Shown: positions 1-12,100 of the stretch, in pieces
Layout of the letters: each line of letters starts with the position of its first letter
Position numbering within the stretch: position 1 is the stretch's first letter
Assembly (NCBI GenBank): GCA_027922465.2
Contig: BQMF02000029.1
Span: forward strand, 1,536,238 to 1,600,237
Direction: 5' to 3'
DNA: 64,000 nt
Source: Turritopsis dohrnii
Lineage: Eukaryota; Cnidaria; Hydrozoa; Anthoathecata; Oceaniidae
Translations under genes and position numbers: made by a program
Notes under the pieces: model-generated
What the model was told of the DNA's origin: nothing
Seen by the model: the letters and a program-made list of their open reading frames with translations, nothing else
The model's database searches: none

Positions 1-127
1 CAGTTCAGTTCAAGTCAACTAACAGAAGCATTCCAAAGATGTCAAAAGGCATTAGCTGATTTTAAAGAATCAAGAGAGGTGTTGCGTTATTTTATCACTA
101 TGTGTGAAGATCTTCCATTTGGATTTG
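1..127 (+). CDS. RNF213: RNF213-like exon 1 (5' truncated by window)
   Basis: Open from the first base in frame 1; the last residues before the donor are ITMCEDLPFGF. The donor GTAAGT follows at 128 in phase 1. It is alpha-helical stalk sequence without a named motif. It is assigned by phase continuity with exon 2, where a split GCT codon is restored. Confidence 0.75.
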
Positions 128-3100
128 GTAAGTTATGGTTTGCCATTATATAGGAATAACAATCTATAGAAGTTTACAATTTCTATTTAGGAAGGGTTTG
201 AGAGTTTGATAAGGAAAAATCATGTGGAATGTAGATTTTAGATTGGTCATTGTATAAATAACAAATCCCAAATTTGTGAATATAAATTTTACAAGGTGTT
301 TTTATGATAATAATATTATTTATTTTCATTCAGCTAATTTATCGGAAGTTTCTATAAAGATTAATGCTGATATTCAGAAAAGAAAGATAAACGAAATCAT
401 TGATCTTGAAATGTATTTTGGATGCACCGATGAATTTTTCCTGACGATGAGGAAACTATATTACAATAATGTACTTGCATCTGGTTTATTTAAAAATGTG
501 TGGAAAAACATTGTCAAGAAATATGAACAAGAACGTGGAAGAGTATTTGGCTTATCTCCAATGCAGATTTTCTTTGATATTGTTCAAAACACTCTACATG
601 AACTGAAAGACATCATGGAGGGGTTGATAAGTGGACAGATTAAAACCAAAAGAGTGCTAGATCTCTTTGCAGTGGAAAGTTTTGATGGTTTGCTCCAGGA
701 ATTTAAAACCTTGGTTAAATCTTTAGATATGACTGTTTATAATGAAACATTACATGACTGCATTCAAAAGATTCAGTATATTTTTAAATTGCATTATTGT
801 ATTGATATCTGTTCTCAAATTGTTTATGTTTCTAAAAAGCTTTCATTGAATGGATCATTCCAAAGTGTTAGAGAAATCCTAAGTTTGGTATGTATTTTAT
901 ATGATTTTTATATTTGACATTTACCAGGATTAAGTATATAATTAATTTGAATATATTTATTTCAGGCAAGTGCAACAGACACTCAGATATTGAAAGAAAT
1001 TAATCATGAAGCACTGGCTGATGCTAACCAATTGCTTAGTATGACGAAAGACACAAGAGATGTTTTGAAAGCTGTTATTGACTGTTGGAATATCCTTGTG
1101 TGGCTTAAAACAGAAATGAAAGGTTCTTTTTATATTTTAAGATTCTGAAAGTTAATGAATGAATATAATAATATCTCCTGACTGAGCAGCCTCTGACAAT
1201 CAGATTTTTCTTACTTGGCAGTTAGTTGTCTAGTCATCACTTTTTGGTAGACTGTTTGAGGTATTCATTGAATTATTTTAAACTGTCAGCTGTTTGTTTG
1301 CAAATGATTAAGGTTTACTTCCTTCTAAATAATAATAAGTTGGAAATGGATGTGCAGATTCCAGCTGAAAGGTTATTCAATCATAGTTTCACAGATAAAG
1401 ATTAGAGAAAGGCAAAATGAATTAAGGGAAAACAAGAGCCAGATGGCGCAAAACGGTAGCAGCAAGAAGTACTTGCCACAAAAATACTTTCGAAATTTCA
1501 CTTAAAGTTCTTAAAAGTTCTGTAAAGGTTATTTCTTGAGATATCTTACTGGTGGAAAACAGGCATAAACGATAATAATGTTTAAAATTACTAACTCGTG
1601 TAAATAGTGTCTAATCCTAACACACCACAACTTAATTAGAAGACAAAAGAATTATACATGTGTGAGCTGTTTAGAATGTACGTTTTTTTTATAAGAGCTT
1701 ATGTAGAAAAGAAAACGCGTTTCTTCGAAAAAGAATGTATGTTTTGAATTATAATTTCTTGAAACCAAAAATGAATTCGAAGAGATAACTTCCTTTTTTT
1801 TAACTCGATTTTTGAAAACCTTGATGTTCAAAGACAGAACAGATAGCTAACAAACGTAGAAAGTAATAAGAAAGTCTGATCTGTGCTTTACTGACACGAA
1901 AAACTTATCTATTTTCAAGTCCAAAGTACATTGATTCAGTACCATAAGTAACTAAAAGTCCCAGTTTTATATAGACATTTTTGATTAATATCAATTCCTT
2001 CATCACTTAAGTGATTAAAATATCAAAGAATACGTATTTTAAATGTAATGATGTGAAACCTTCGAAAATTCAAAAGTCTGTGTTCGTTCGTTAGAATTTA
2101 TATTGAGTTTTTAGTGGTGGAATCGCAGACTCTAAATCGCAGACTAATTGCCCTTTAGGAGTAGGAGTAGGAGGAGTAGTAGGAGTCCACGGGTGTTTTA
2201 ATACGGTATTCGCTTTCGCTGCTACCGTAATAAACTGTTTTTCTTACATTTGCAATTTTGAATATCTTGGATGGTGTTTTTTCTAGGTGCCAAAGAAATA
2301 AAGGTTTTTGTTGAGTTAATGTCTAATGCAGTTGGTGAAAGTAATTTTGAACTAGATCGTGTGGCTCTTTTTGAAGCAAGCTGCCTAGCCTTCAGTCGTA
2401 TCATTTTTGACCTGGATACTAATTCTGGTTTTAATGCTTTGTGCTATGCCCTAGAAGAAACAGCAAAACATATCAGAAACGATCCTGATATTTTACAAAA
2501 ATTGGTAAGAAATAATATGATTGTTAAAAATGTCAATGCAAGTATTGTAACATGTGGTGGTAATGGCCTGTATCAAAATTTATTATAAAACTGTATAGTT
2601 CTTGTGATAACATATTTAATTATCCTGTAAGTTCTTCGGACTTTAGAGAGACAGCAATCGTTGCATTGCTTGGTTTAAGCAAGCAAAAGACTCACAAGGC
2701 TCCGTTGCCACAAAATCGTTATTGGAAGCCAAGAAAGTTAACAGAAATGGCCAATATATAATTGGCAATTTATGTGGAACATATCAATTTATTGAACAAA
2801 AAGTAACTTTGGATCAAGTTATTTCAATTGCTCATAAAGATGATGAAAATGACGATGAAGATTTTCAGAAAGAGCTCAGTCTAGATGATATTAATGATTT
2901 GCAAAGTCAATTAATGTTGATTGCTGGTGACAGTGAAAGCATGCAGTTTGAACGGGATTATTTTCTGAAGGTATTTTCCATTTCCTAAATTATTTACTGG
3001 TGACCGTCCATGGGAAAAGAATAACATTCAAATTATAGATTATAGATTTTTGAAGATAATCTTCAGGGCGTAAAGTTTAATCAAAAAGAGATGAGAACTC

Positions 3101-6100
3101 CTGGTGGAGGCCCACATCAGTGTATACCACTGTCAGTTCCCCCCGGCCTCGTTAAAATAAATTAAAAAAAAACAAAAAAATCTATGCTTCAAATAGAAAC
3201 CACCCGATTGTACTCAAGTGTATTTAAGCTTGGTTTCCATTGTGAAATAAGGTGAAATAAGGTGAAATAATTTTTGAGAATAATTTCTTATTTCATGACA
3301 GAAAATTAATTATGCATAGGTTTCCACTGCACTCACTATTATTTCATGTTGTTTCAAGAAACTCATTAATAATATGGAAAGTATCCCAGAAGATGTCTTC
3401 TTAATGTTGTTGCTAAGAAGAAACCGAAGAAGAAAACAGAAAAAAGTTCACTGTGATTTTGGATAAGAAATATATTCCAAAAAAGGGAGGAACTTGGTGA
3501 ATATCACCGTCTTATCAAGGAGCTTCGTAAATGAAGACAAGAAATATTTCTTCAGGTAATGCCATTGGATGCATTGATAGAAAACACAGAGTGAAAACTA
3601 AACAGAACACTTTATTAAACTTATAAAAAGTTCCTTAGTGTTTTCTAATAGCTGTTTGCGTCGCGAACTGCTGCTTCACGCTTTTTGACGGTTCCAACAA
3701 CGACAGTGGTGTTCTGGCAAATTCAGAAAGGGCAAAATGTTTGAAGATGATTTCCTACATGTCTCAGTTGATAGAAAATTAGCTGAAAGTCATGAACAAA
3801 TCTTACCATACTATCTACTTGGAGAATTTACAATTACTGCAGACCACGCATTGTTAACTACATCCTTCTCTTTATATCCTTTGCACTGTTTCTCATATAA
3901 GACAGGGTTTTATTTTTTCTGTTAAAGTTTCTTCTTCATGTAAAGAAATGCTTGCCATATCAACTTTTTTACGACACACACACTGACAGTTTTCATCGAA
4001 GCCTTTTCAACTCACATATGCATGTCGCTATCCTTTGATGTTCTCTTATTTCATGAAATAACGTGAACTAAATATCAAAAATTTTTGATATTTAGTTCAC
4101 GTTATTTCATGAAATAAGACGTTGGTGAACTTGAAATAAGAAGAGTTGAATATGTTTCCACTGTGAAATAACATGAAATAAGAAATTATTCTCAAAAATT
4201 ATTTCACCTTATTTCACCTTATTTCACAATGGAAACCAAGCTTTATAACTCACTTGAGATTACAGTGTTCGAAGCGGATGTTCGAAGTACCGTGCAATGC
4301 ATACGAACACCAGTTATGTTTATGTGTACACGTGCTTTTTTTTTCTTCCTTGTCAAACAACAAGCATAACATGATGAATAATTAATGAGCTTTTTTGCAC
4401 AACAATACAAACGATGTATGCTTCTTTCAGAAAGAAGTTTTTAATTCTTTCTTATTGTAAAATATATAATGGGAAAGAGAAATTTTCGAGCCTATCGAGG
4501 GAAAAAGCGTGCTGCAGTCGCAAATTATTTTTGTTTGTGAATTGTTTGAGTCAATTTTCGAAGCAAGTAATCATAATCTAATTAATAGGTTCTATGTAAC
4601 CTATAATCTACATCGATGTCAATCTTTAAAAATTAGTCTAGTGCTTATTTTATTCAGCTGACGTATAATACTCCATTGTACTGTCATCCGACCTGGCGTG
4701 AAGATTGTAAAAGCACTACTTTGCGCCAGGCCTCTTGGAAAAACTTCGTGAGTTTCGTTTCCCGAAAAATTTATCCAAGAGGCCTGGTGCGAAGTTGCTA
4801 TTCACATGCATACATCGCTTGGAGCGTTGGAAATGGCGGCGGAAAAAACGTGGTTGAAGTTTCTTCAAGAAATCGCCGGTACATCGCACGGCACAGGGAA
4901 ACCCAAAGATTGGAGTGAGGATGGAAATTGAAACTACTGACCTCACCCGAAAGAATCACTGAAATAGCAAATCATGTGAAGGACCTAATTAGTTTCACCA
5001 AGAAAATGTTTCTGGCAAAACTTTAATTTTTATTAAGGCTGACATTATTTCGCGAAAGAAAAATTGACTGATGCCTCTGGTCATGTTTTTATTAAGGCTA
5101 ATATTATTTCGTGAAATAAAAATTAACCTGCGTCCCTGGTCATGTTTTTACTCCCGAAAAATGGCGCATTGAAAACATAAAACAGAAACAAACTAAAACG
5201 AAGAAACTTTTATGCGACAACAGTCAAATTTTCGCAAGTAATTAAAGTTGTTATTGCTTGTTTCCTATAAATATAGCGCATGGACTACTCGATTATAGAT
5301 ATCGAGTAAAGATTTTCTATTATAGGTTATACGTTATAGATTATTGATTTCTAACGTAGGTTATAGATTATAGATTATAGGTTATAGATTATAGATAATC
5401 TATAATAATCTATAATCTATAATATAGATAAAATTTTACCTATACATAGATTATAGATAAAATCTAATCTATAATATAGGTAATTATAGATTAATCTATA
5501 AATCAATGTTATTTTTTTCCCATGGACAGTCACATTTGATATTTGGTATTTTTTTTTTGCATTTAATATTTTGAACTTTTCAGACCTCAGAAGTAATGAA
5601 TAGATTTGCATCAGTGTTTGTTTCTCTTTGCGAAGCTGGTGACATAAGCCTGGTTCACTACAAACAGGTGATAAATTGCAACATAGAAGATGCTAAAACC
5701 AAAGGATTGGATGACTGTTTTTATGAATTTGAGCAGCAAATTTTGGAATTGGAAATTCGACTACAGCATTGGGAGGAAAACATTTTTGAAATTCACAAAA
5801 AGTATCCTTTACTAAATTATTACACAATAAAGCAATGCTTGTTTCTGCAGCATCATCTTCATGCCCTCACAAAAGACTTGGAGAAAGTGCATCAACTGGA
5901 TCCACAGGTTTTAACATTGCTTAAAGCTGTTGCTCCTAATGTAGATCCTGATAAAACTAAGATTGCATTTGTGATGTTGAACAACATTGAAAGCACATCA
6001 AATGAAAACTTGCAAAAGACTCATTCAGATAAAGCAACAAACTTTAAAAATTGTGATTACAATCAGTTGAAGGATTTTGTTTCCATTCTCAAAACGCAGC

Positions 6101-9100
6101 ACAATATTGATGAGAATGTTGCATTGGCATCCTTAATCATGTGTAACCCTTTTGATGAAAGTAAAGCAGTGATCTGGTGTAGGAGACATAAAGAAGATGA
6201 GCAGATTAGCAAACTAGCACAGCAAGCTGAGAAGGAATTGGAAAAGTTGAAATTGGAAATTGATCAGTTAGTGTAGGTTACTAATGTGTTAGTCATTTTC
6301 AATGCAAGAGACTGATTATGATTTCTTTTACCAGTGAAATGATGTGATCCAATCAAACAAATAAAGGATTAATGTTCTTTTTCTTTTATTTGTGTAAATG
6401 ACTTTAATTTCATAGATTGTTTGCAAAATAATGCTTTGAAAAGATTCGAGAGTGGACGTATCCTTTACTAATTTTTAGTGAACTGATGGATATTGATGAA
6501 ATTGTGAAAAAGGAAATCACTGCACCTTTCTTACAGCTGACAGAACTTGGAAAATTTTTGAAGGCCCTGCATGAAAATGAAAAATGTAAGGGATACTTTT
6601 TCATAAAATTTAATGAAAGATTTATACGTGGTCTGATCCAAAAGATAGTCTGTCAATGTTTCTGTGGAAGCAGAATTAAGAAACAAATTCAATTTACTTT
6701 TTGACAACTTTATCTGGGATTTTCAAATAAAAGTTGGTTTCACCAGAAGGAATATTGAAATACTTGCTAAGTGCGAAAACATTTTAAGAAGAAACATTTA
6801 ACCTGTACATTAAAACAAAAAAATTAGAGTGGAGAGTTAAACAATATTCAGATTATTAAGATGTTTTAATTATTTCTCGACCATAAGTAGCAATTACAAG
6901 ATGACTTTATTGTTCATTTGTGATGGCATTAAGAGTACTGGATAGTGAAATTGACATGTTTCGTTATCTGCTCCTTGTTCTATAAATTTTGATTTTCTGT
7001 ATTACCAATAGTTGTTTTGAAAATGGATATTTACCCTGAATATTATAGTATAATGTTTTATTGTTATCCTGATGAATACTTTTTCAGGTCAACATGTTAA
7101 ACGAAATCTTCCCGAGTTTCTTAATGCTGACCAGCCAAGTCTGATTGTCCTTCCCAAAGGTTTTTCTTATTGATTTTCAAGACACTAATTGCATCCATAT
7201 TACAATCCATAAGTTTTTGCTGTTCACCCACTTCACTTGTACCACTATGGAGCAGTGCAAGTCATTATATTCCAAAAACTTGCTTTCAGAATGTATTGTG
7301 TTCATAAGTACCAGTTGAACAAAATGGAAAATGTCAGTATTTCTATTTAATTTTATGTGTTTCTCTACATCCTTTCATTATGATGTCATCCATGTTTAGA
7401 TGAAATCTTTCATGCTGTACTTGAACTGTACTTGAATAATGATGGTGCCATGCCTGGTTTGGAGGAGGTTTTATTGTGTGATGAATCAACTTCACTTGAA
7501 CAGGTAAACAAGTAGTCTGTCTTATTTTAGAGGCTATTACTTTATTCACTTGGATGACTATCCAGTTTGCACATTCTGTTTGAATTTCATTTATTTTTGC
7601 TACCTGGATGAGTGATAAGTAGAATCAGCTGAAAGTCACAAGTGTTTTTTTGCCAATTCATTGTAACCCTTTAAACATAATATGAAGATATTGAATGAAA
7701 GGTGCTTATTAAAGTATGAAAGGATTTTACTTGAATAACTTTTTTGATCGATCGGTACTTGCTTTTTTTAAAATTTCAAGGTTAGCCTTGGCTTCTTTTC
7801 TCAGTTCAATTCTGTCTGCTAAAATATATATTTAAGTGGTGCATTCACCTCTTATGTACACTTATGTATAAGGAAAAAATCATCAAAATTTGAAAGAGAT
7901 TTCCAATGATGCAGCATGAACCATTGATACACATGACGGCAGTGACAAACGATAAATCAACAAATCAAACATTTTGCAAGGCTTGGTTGTTCACCCAGTT
8001 CAGCCATTCTTTAGTCTATCCTTTTGATAACTCTTGGTAACTGAAGGGTGTATGTAAATGGCTGACGTGTTTTCCCAAACTGGGGTCAGCTATAATAATA
8101 CCACATATGTAGGTTTGATGCTTATCTCATTTTAACACTTTTTATTAGATAAAGTTACTTATGCTTCGTGCCATCTACAATGATTATGGTATATACTGTC
8201 TTGTGTTTGCTGATTGTCTTTCTTATGATGTTTGCGAACAGTCATTTCTGTTCTTGCGAAAATTGATGAGACAAGGTGAAATGTTATTCATTAGTGTTTG
8301 ATTGCAAATTGACTTTAAAATGTTTTTCTCATGACATTTAGCTTCATTTTTATTTTATTCAACCTTGGATTCACTAGACACATGTTGAAACATTAAACCG
8401 TCCATGATATTTTACAAGAATTTGTGATACATAAATTTTTTATATTACAATAATATTTCAGGAAATTCCAGCCGTTTTGTTGTGTACTGCAGTAGTGAAA
8501 ATGAGAATCAATCATACCTTGTTTCGGCTTTGGACAAGTATCATGTTAAATTGCCTCCCCTACAAAAAAGCACGGAAACAAGTAAACTATTAAAAAAGCA
8601 GCTTTGTATGCACAGTATGGCTCATGAAGGCATATCTGCTGCAATAGTTGACAAAGACTGGTAGGTCTTTATTGATATAATCAATTATTCTCTGAAAAGA
8701 ATTAAAAATATTTTCGTAGTTATCATCTGTTATCATAGCTACAACACAAGAGTAATCAGTTCATCAAGAAGTGGAATGGGTAAATCATTATTTGTGACAA
8801 CGAAAGCTAATGAATTAGATATTATATTAGAAACGTCTTCAAACATTAAAAAGCGACGATCCAAATGTAAATATTCTGATGCAGTCTTAATTACAATTCC
8901 CATTCATGGAACGTATGTTGATACAGATGATATAGTGCAAGAACTTCTTTTGTTTGAAGAACCCTGGGATGCAATTTTTCACAGAATTTATCATTTTGAC
9001 ATAGCACCAACCGTATGTTTAAAATTCTATTTACACTTTGCTGATCACACTCTTTCATTGTTTGTTGTGTGAACAAGAAGTTGAGTATTATATCTTAGGT

Positions 9101-12100
9101 TTCACATGGAGTGGATAACTTTATTTTCAATTTGGTTGTCTTGGGTTTTTGTCAGACATGTAATGGAAAACTTTGGAGAAGGAATGAGCTTGACCTGTGC
9201 ATCATTGAAACAACTAGAAGAATAGCACAGGTAACTAACCATTTTTTACATTTCTGTTTTAATTATACCCTCTTAAAATCTACAACTTGAAATCTGTCTC
9301 AACATTATCATGTGCACTTGCTATGTTTTTCTAAATTTCTCAGTTCTCAGTTGTAAGAAACTCAATTCACAATATATTTGAAATAGCTTCCTAAGTTGTT
9401 AACTATTGTGTTTTTTATGTATGAAAACCTAACTCTATATTGAAGAAGCTGAAAACAAAAATGTATAGAAGCACATGCAGATGATGAACTCTTGCAAAGA
9501 TACCATTAAGGCATGTATTGCTGACATAAGTACAAGAATCCCAAACTGTAGCACATTTTGGTGGCTTTATGTGTGCAGGGGTCGAAATAACGTCCGGCTT
9601 CCGGCGAAAGCCGGACGAATTCTAATTTAGCGGGACAGTTTATTGGTAGAAAAATCCTTTTTAGCCAGCTAAGTGATGAGAAAAGCCTTTAGAATTGCGT
9701 TTAAGCTGTTCTACAGGCTTTAAAATCTAAAAATTTTCTTCGTCGCCCAACCATGGTCCCACATTTGTCCCACTGCCTTATTTCCATACTTAATTCAAAA
9801 CAGCCGGCTACACAAAGTTTTCTTATTTCGACCCCTGGTGTGCGCAATAAAATTTCAGTTATCCCCACTGATACCAAGATAATTGCTTTCAGGATGGCTG
9901 ATGAAAAGCAATATGTTTTTGTTTTTTGTAAATTTATCAAGAATAATTTACTACCAGATATTGATAGATATTGTTGTAATAGAAACAAAGCAGTCATTTG
10001 CTTAATTTTATAAAAGCAGCACCATGATAAGATTATATTCCAACTGTAAACGTTAAACGTTTTTTGGGTGCTTTTTTGATGCAACGTTTATGTTTATTGC
10101 CATATTTTACAGGTTGGTTGCAAAACGACAGTTAGCATGTTGGAAATGCTTCCTATGCTAAATTGCATTTCTCCTATTGAAACATACAATAACTTCAAAG
10201 GTATGTTAAATTTTGTTTAGAGTGAAGGATTTTTTAATGTTATGCTTTGGCACTTTGCGGGTTTTGGTAATTGTTATTTCATATAGAAAGATTATTACTT
10301 GTCTTAAAATCATGTCTGACAATTTCAACGTTATACGTTGATATTCCATACATCATGTTTTACAGTATTTAGTTTTGTCTTTAATTCTGTTTTGCAATTT
10401 AAAGGGAAGCAGGGGAATATTGTACACAATGAAGATGAATTCACAGCACAACCAGTTCAGCGTGTTTGCCAATATTTACAAGTTTATGAAAAATCTCCAC
10501 AAGAAATCAATGACTTTACATTTAAAATGAATGGAATTCCTTTGGTTTACATGGAATGTTTACAAATTTTGATAAGGTGAGAAATTTTTCAACTGAGCAA
10601 TGATTATCTAAAGTGTGAAAATGATGTCACAAATCCACGTAATTGTCCATAGGTACTGTGGTATATCAGATCCGTCATGGATGGAACTTGCAAATTTCAT
10701 TTCTTTCTTCAACCAACAGTTAGTAGAAAGTGAAAATAGCTTTTACACAAACTCAGCATGTCAAGCAGATTTGCGTGGTTTTAAGCTTTTTGTTATCAGA
10801 TTTTTGTTGGAAATGAGTAAGGTGCACTGATTACTTAATTTTCTTTAAATTTTTACTTATTACATAATGCTGTTTTGTTGTTAAATCCTATTGGCAATGA
10901 TTTGTTGTTTGACTAAGATGTTAGGGGAAGTTAAGAGGTAACTTAAACTATAGTTTTGAAACTTCTGAAACCTTTGGTTTCTGAATATAAGTTTGGCATT
11001 GTTATTGTATAAATGGAATTATCATTTGAGAATGATTAATACAAAAAAGCATTATTTCTTTATCTGATGATGGCCTCCGCTAGGAAGGCCGAAATATAAC
11101 TTCAAAATAAACAAATGTGAAACGATCCATAAACACGTCTCTGTATCTTAAAAAAGCATTATGTAACAATAATCTTTCACAGATCAGATTTTTCTTAGGA
11201 TTTTTCAACTCGTTCTGTTGCTGATTACGATCAAAATCATCAAACTGATGTCTTGCTTCAAATCAAACGAAAGTGGGAACAAAGGTATATGTTTTGTCTT
11301 CAATGTATTTCAGTTTTGTTGTGTGCTACTGTGCCATGAAATTCCTATTAATAATCACAGATATGTAACCTATATCGTGTTGTTAGTCGTACATGCAAAG
11401 GACCTTGAAAAGTTATTGGATAAAAAAAAAATTGAATAGGGCAGAAACATTGTGGCATCAATACAATATTCAGCAACAAACCAACAATGATTATTTTTTC
11501 CTGTTATGTTTCGAATATATTTCAGAAAAAATAGGTCAAACTGATTAAAGCTCCTCTTGATGTTTTGTAAATGTGTATTCTCTATGTCTCAGTTACTTGT
11601 GGGTATACGTTTTGGTCTTCACAAAATTATTTTGTTTTTATTCATGATTGAGACTTCTATCTTGTCTGCAGCTTTAGTGAACTGATCTTATCCTAATGAA
11701 TGTTCTGTAGCCTTTTTAACTCCAAATTTTAGCTTTCATCCTTATCTGTTTTTCAACCAAGATCAAGTGACAATAACGTTCCTTGGATTTAACGTGGATG
11801 GTAATTTGAATTTGGTTGATTCCGAGAATCAAAGAGTTATTCAAGAAAATATTATGAGTAAAGATCTTTATGATGATTTGACAAGGCAAATGCAAGGAGA
11901 TTTTAACAACTTGAAAACAGATTATCAGAAATTGGAAAGGTAACTAAATAACTAAATAACTTCACAATTACTCTTAAGTTATAAGTAGTGTCTAAAAATT
12001 TACCTAATTGAAACATGGTTATTTAATACTAGAATTCAAAAGATTACTTTGCTGTGCCGTGTCATGGGTGTAGAAACTGTGCATGATCCTGACCCGACAT

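Larger units (their letters stand above)
3000..5533. mobile_element. GTGAC-family DNA element, copy 1 (intron 5)
   Basis: Bounded by GTGACCGTCCATGGGAAAA at the left and its complement TTTTTTCCCATGGACAGTCAC at the right. The right subterminus (about 5300-5505) is a dense array of TATAGATTATAG-type repeats. Interior sequence matches copy 2 in inverted orientation. It contains an A-tailed retroposed unit, a Harbinger-like insertion and a short GC-richer block with an ATG ORF. Flanks ACTG / ATTT do not match, unlike the other three copies, so one end may have been rearranged. No transposase was found, so it is non-autonomous. Confidence 0.8.

Noticed and set aside
276..917. Free-standing 213-aa ORF starting at 276
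   Set aside because: A splice acceptor at 333 and donor at 888 place 334-887 as an internal exon; the ORF ends are intron sequence.
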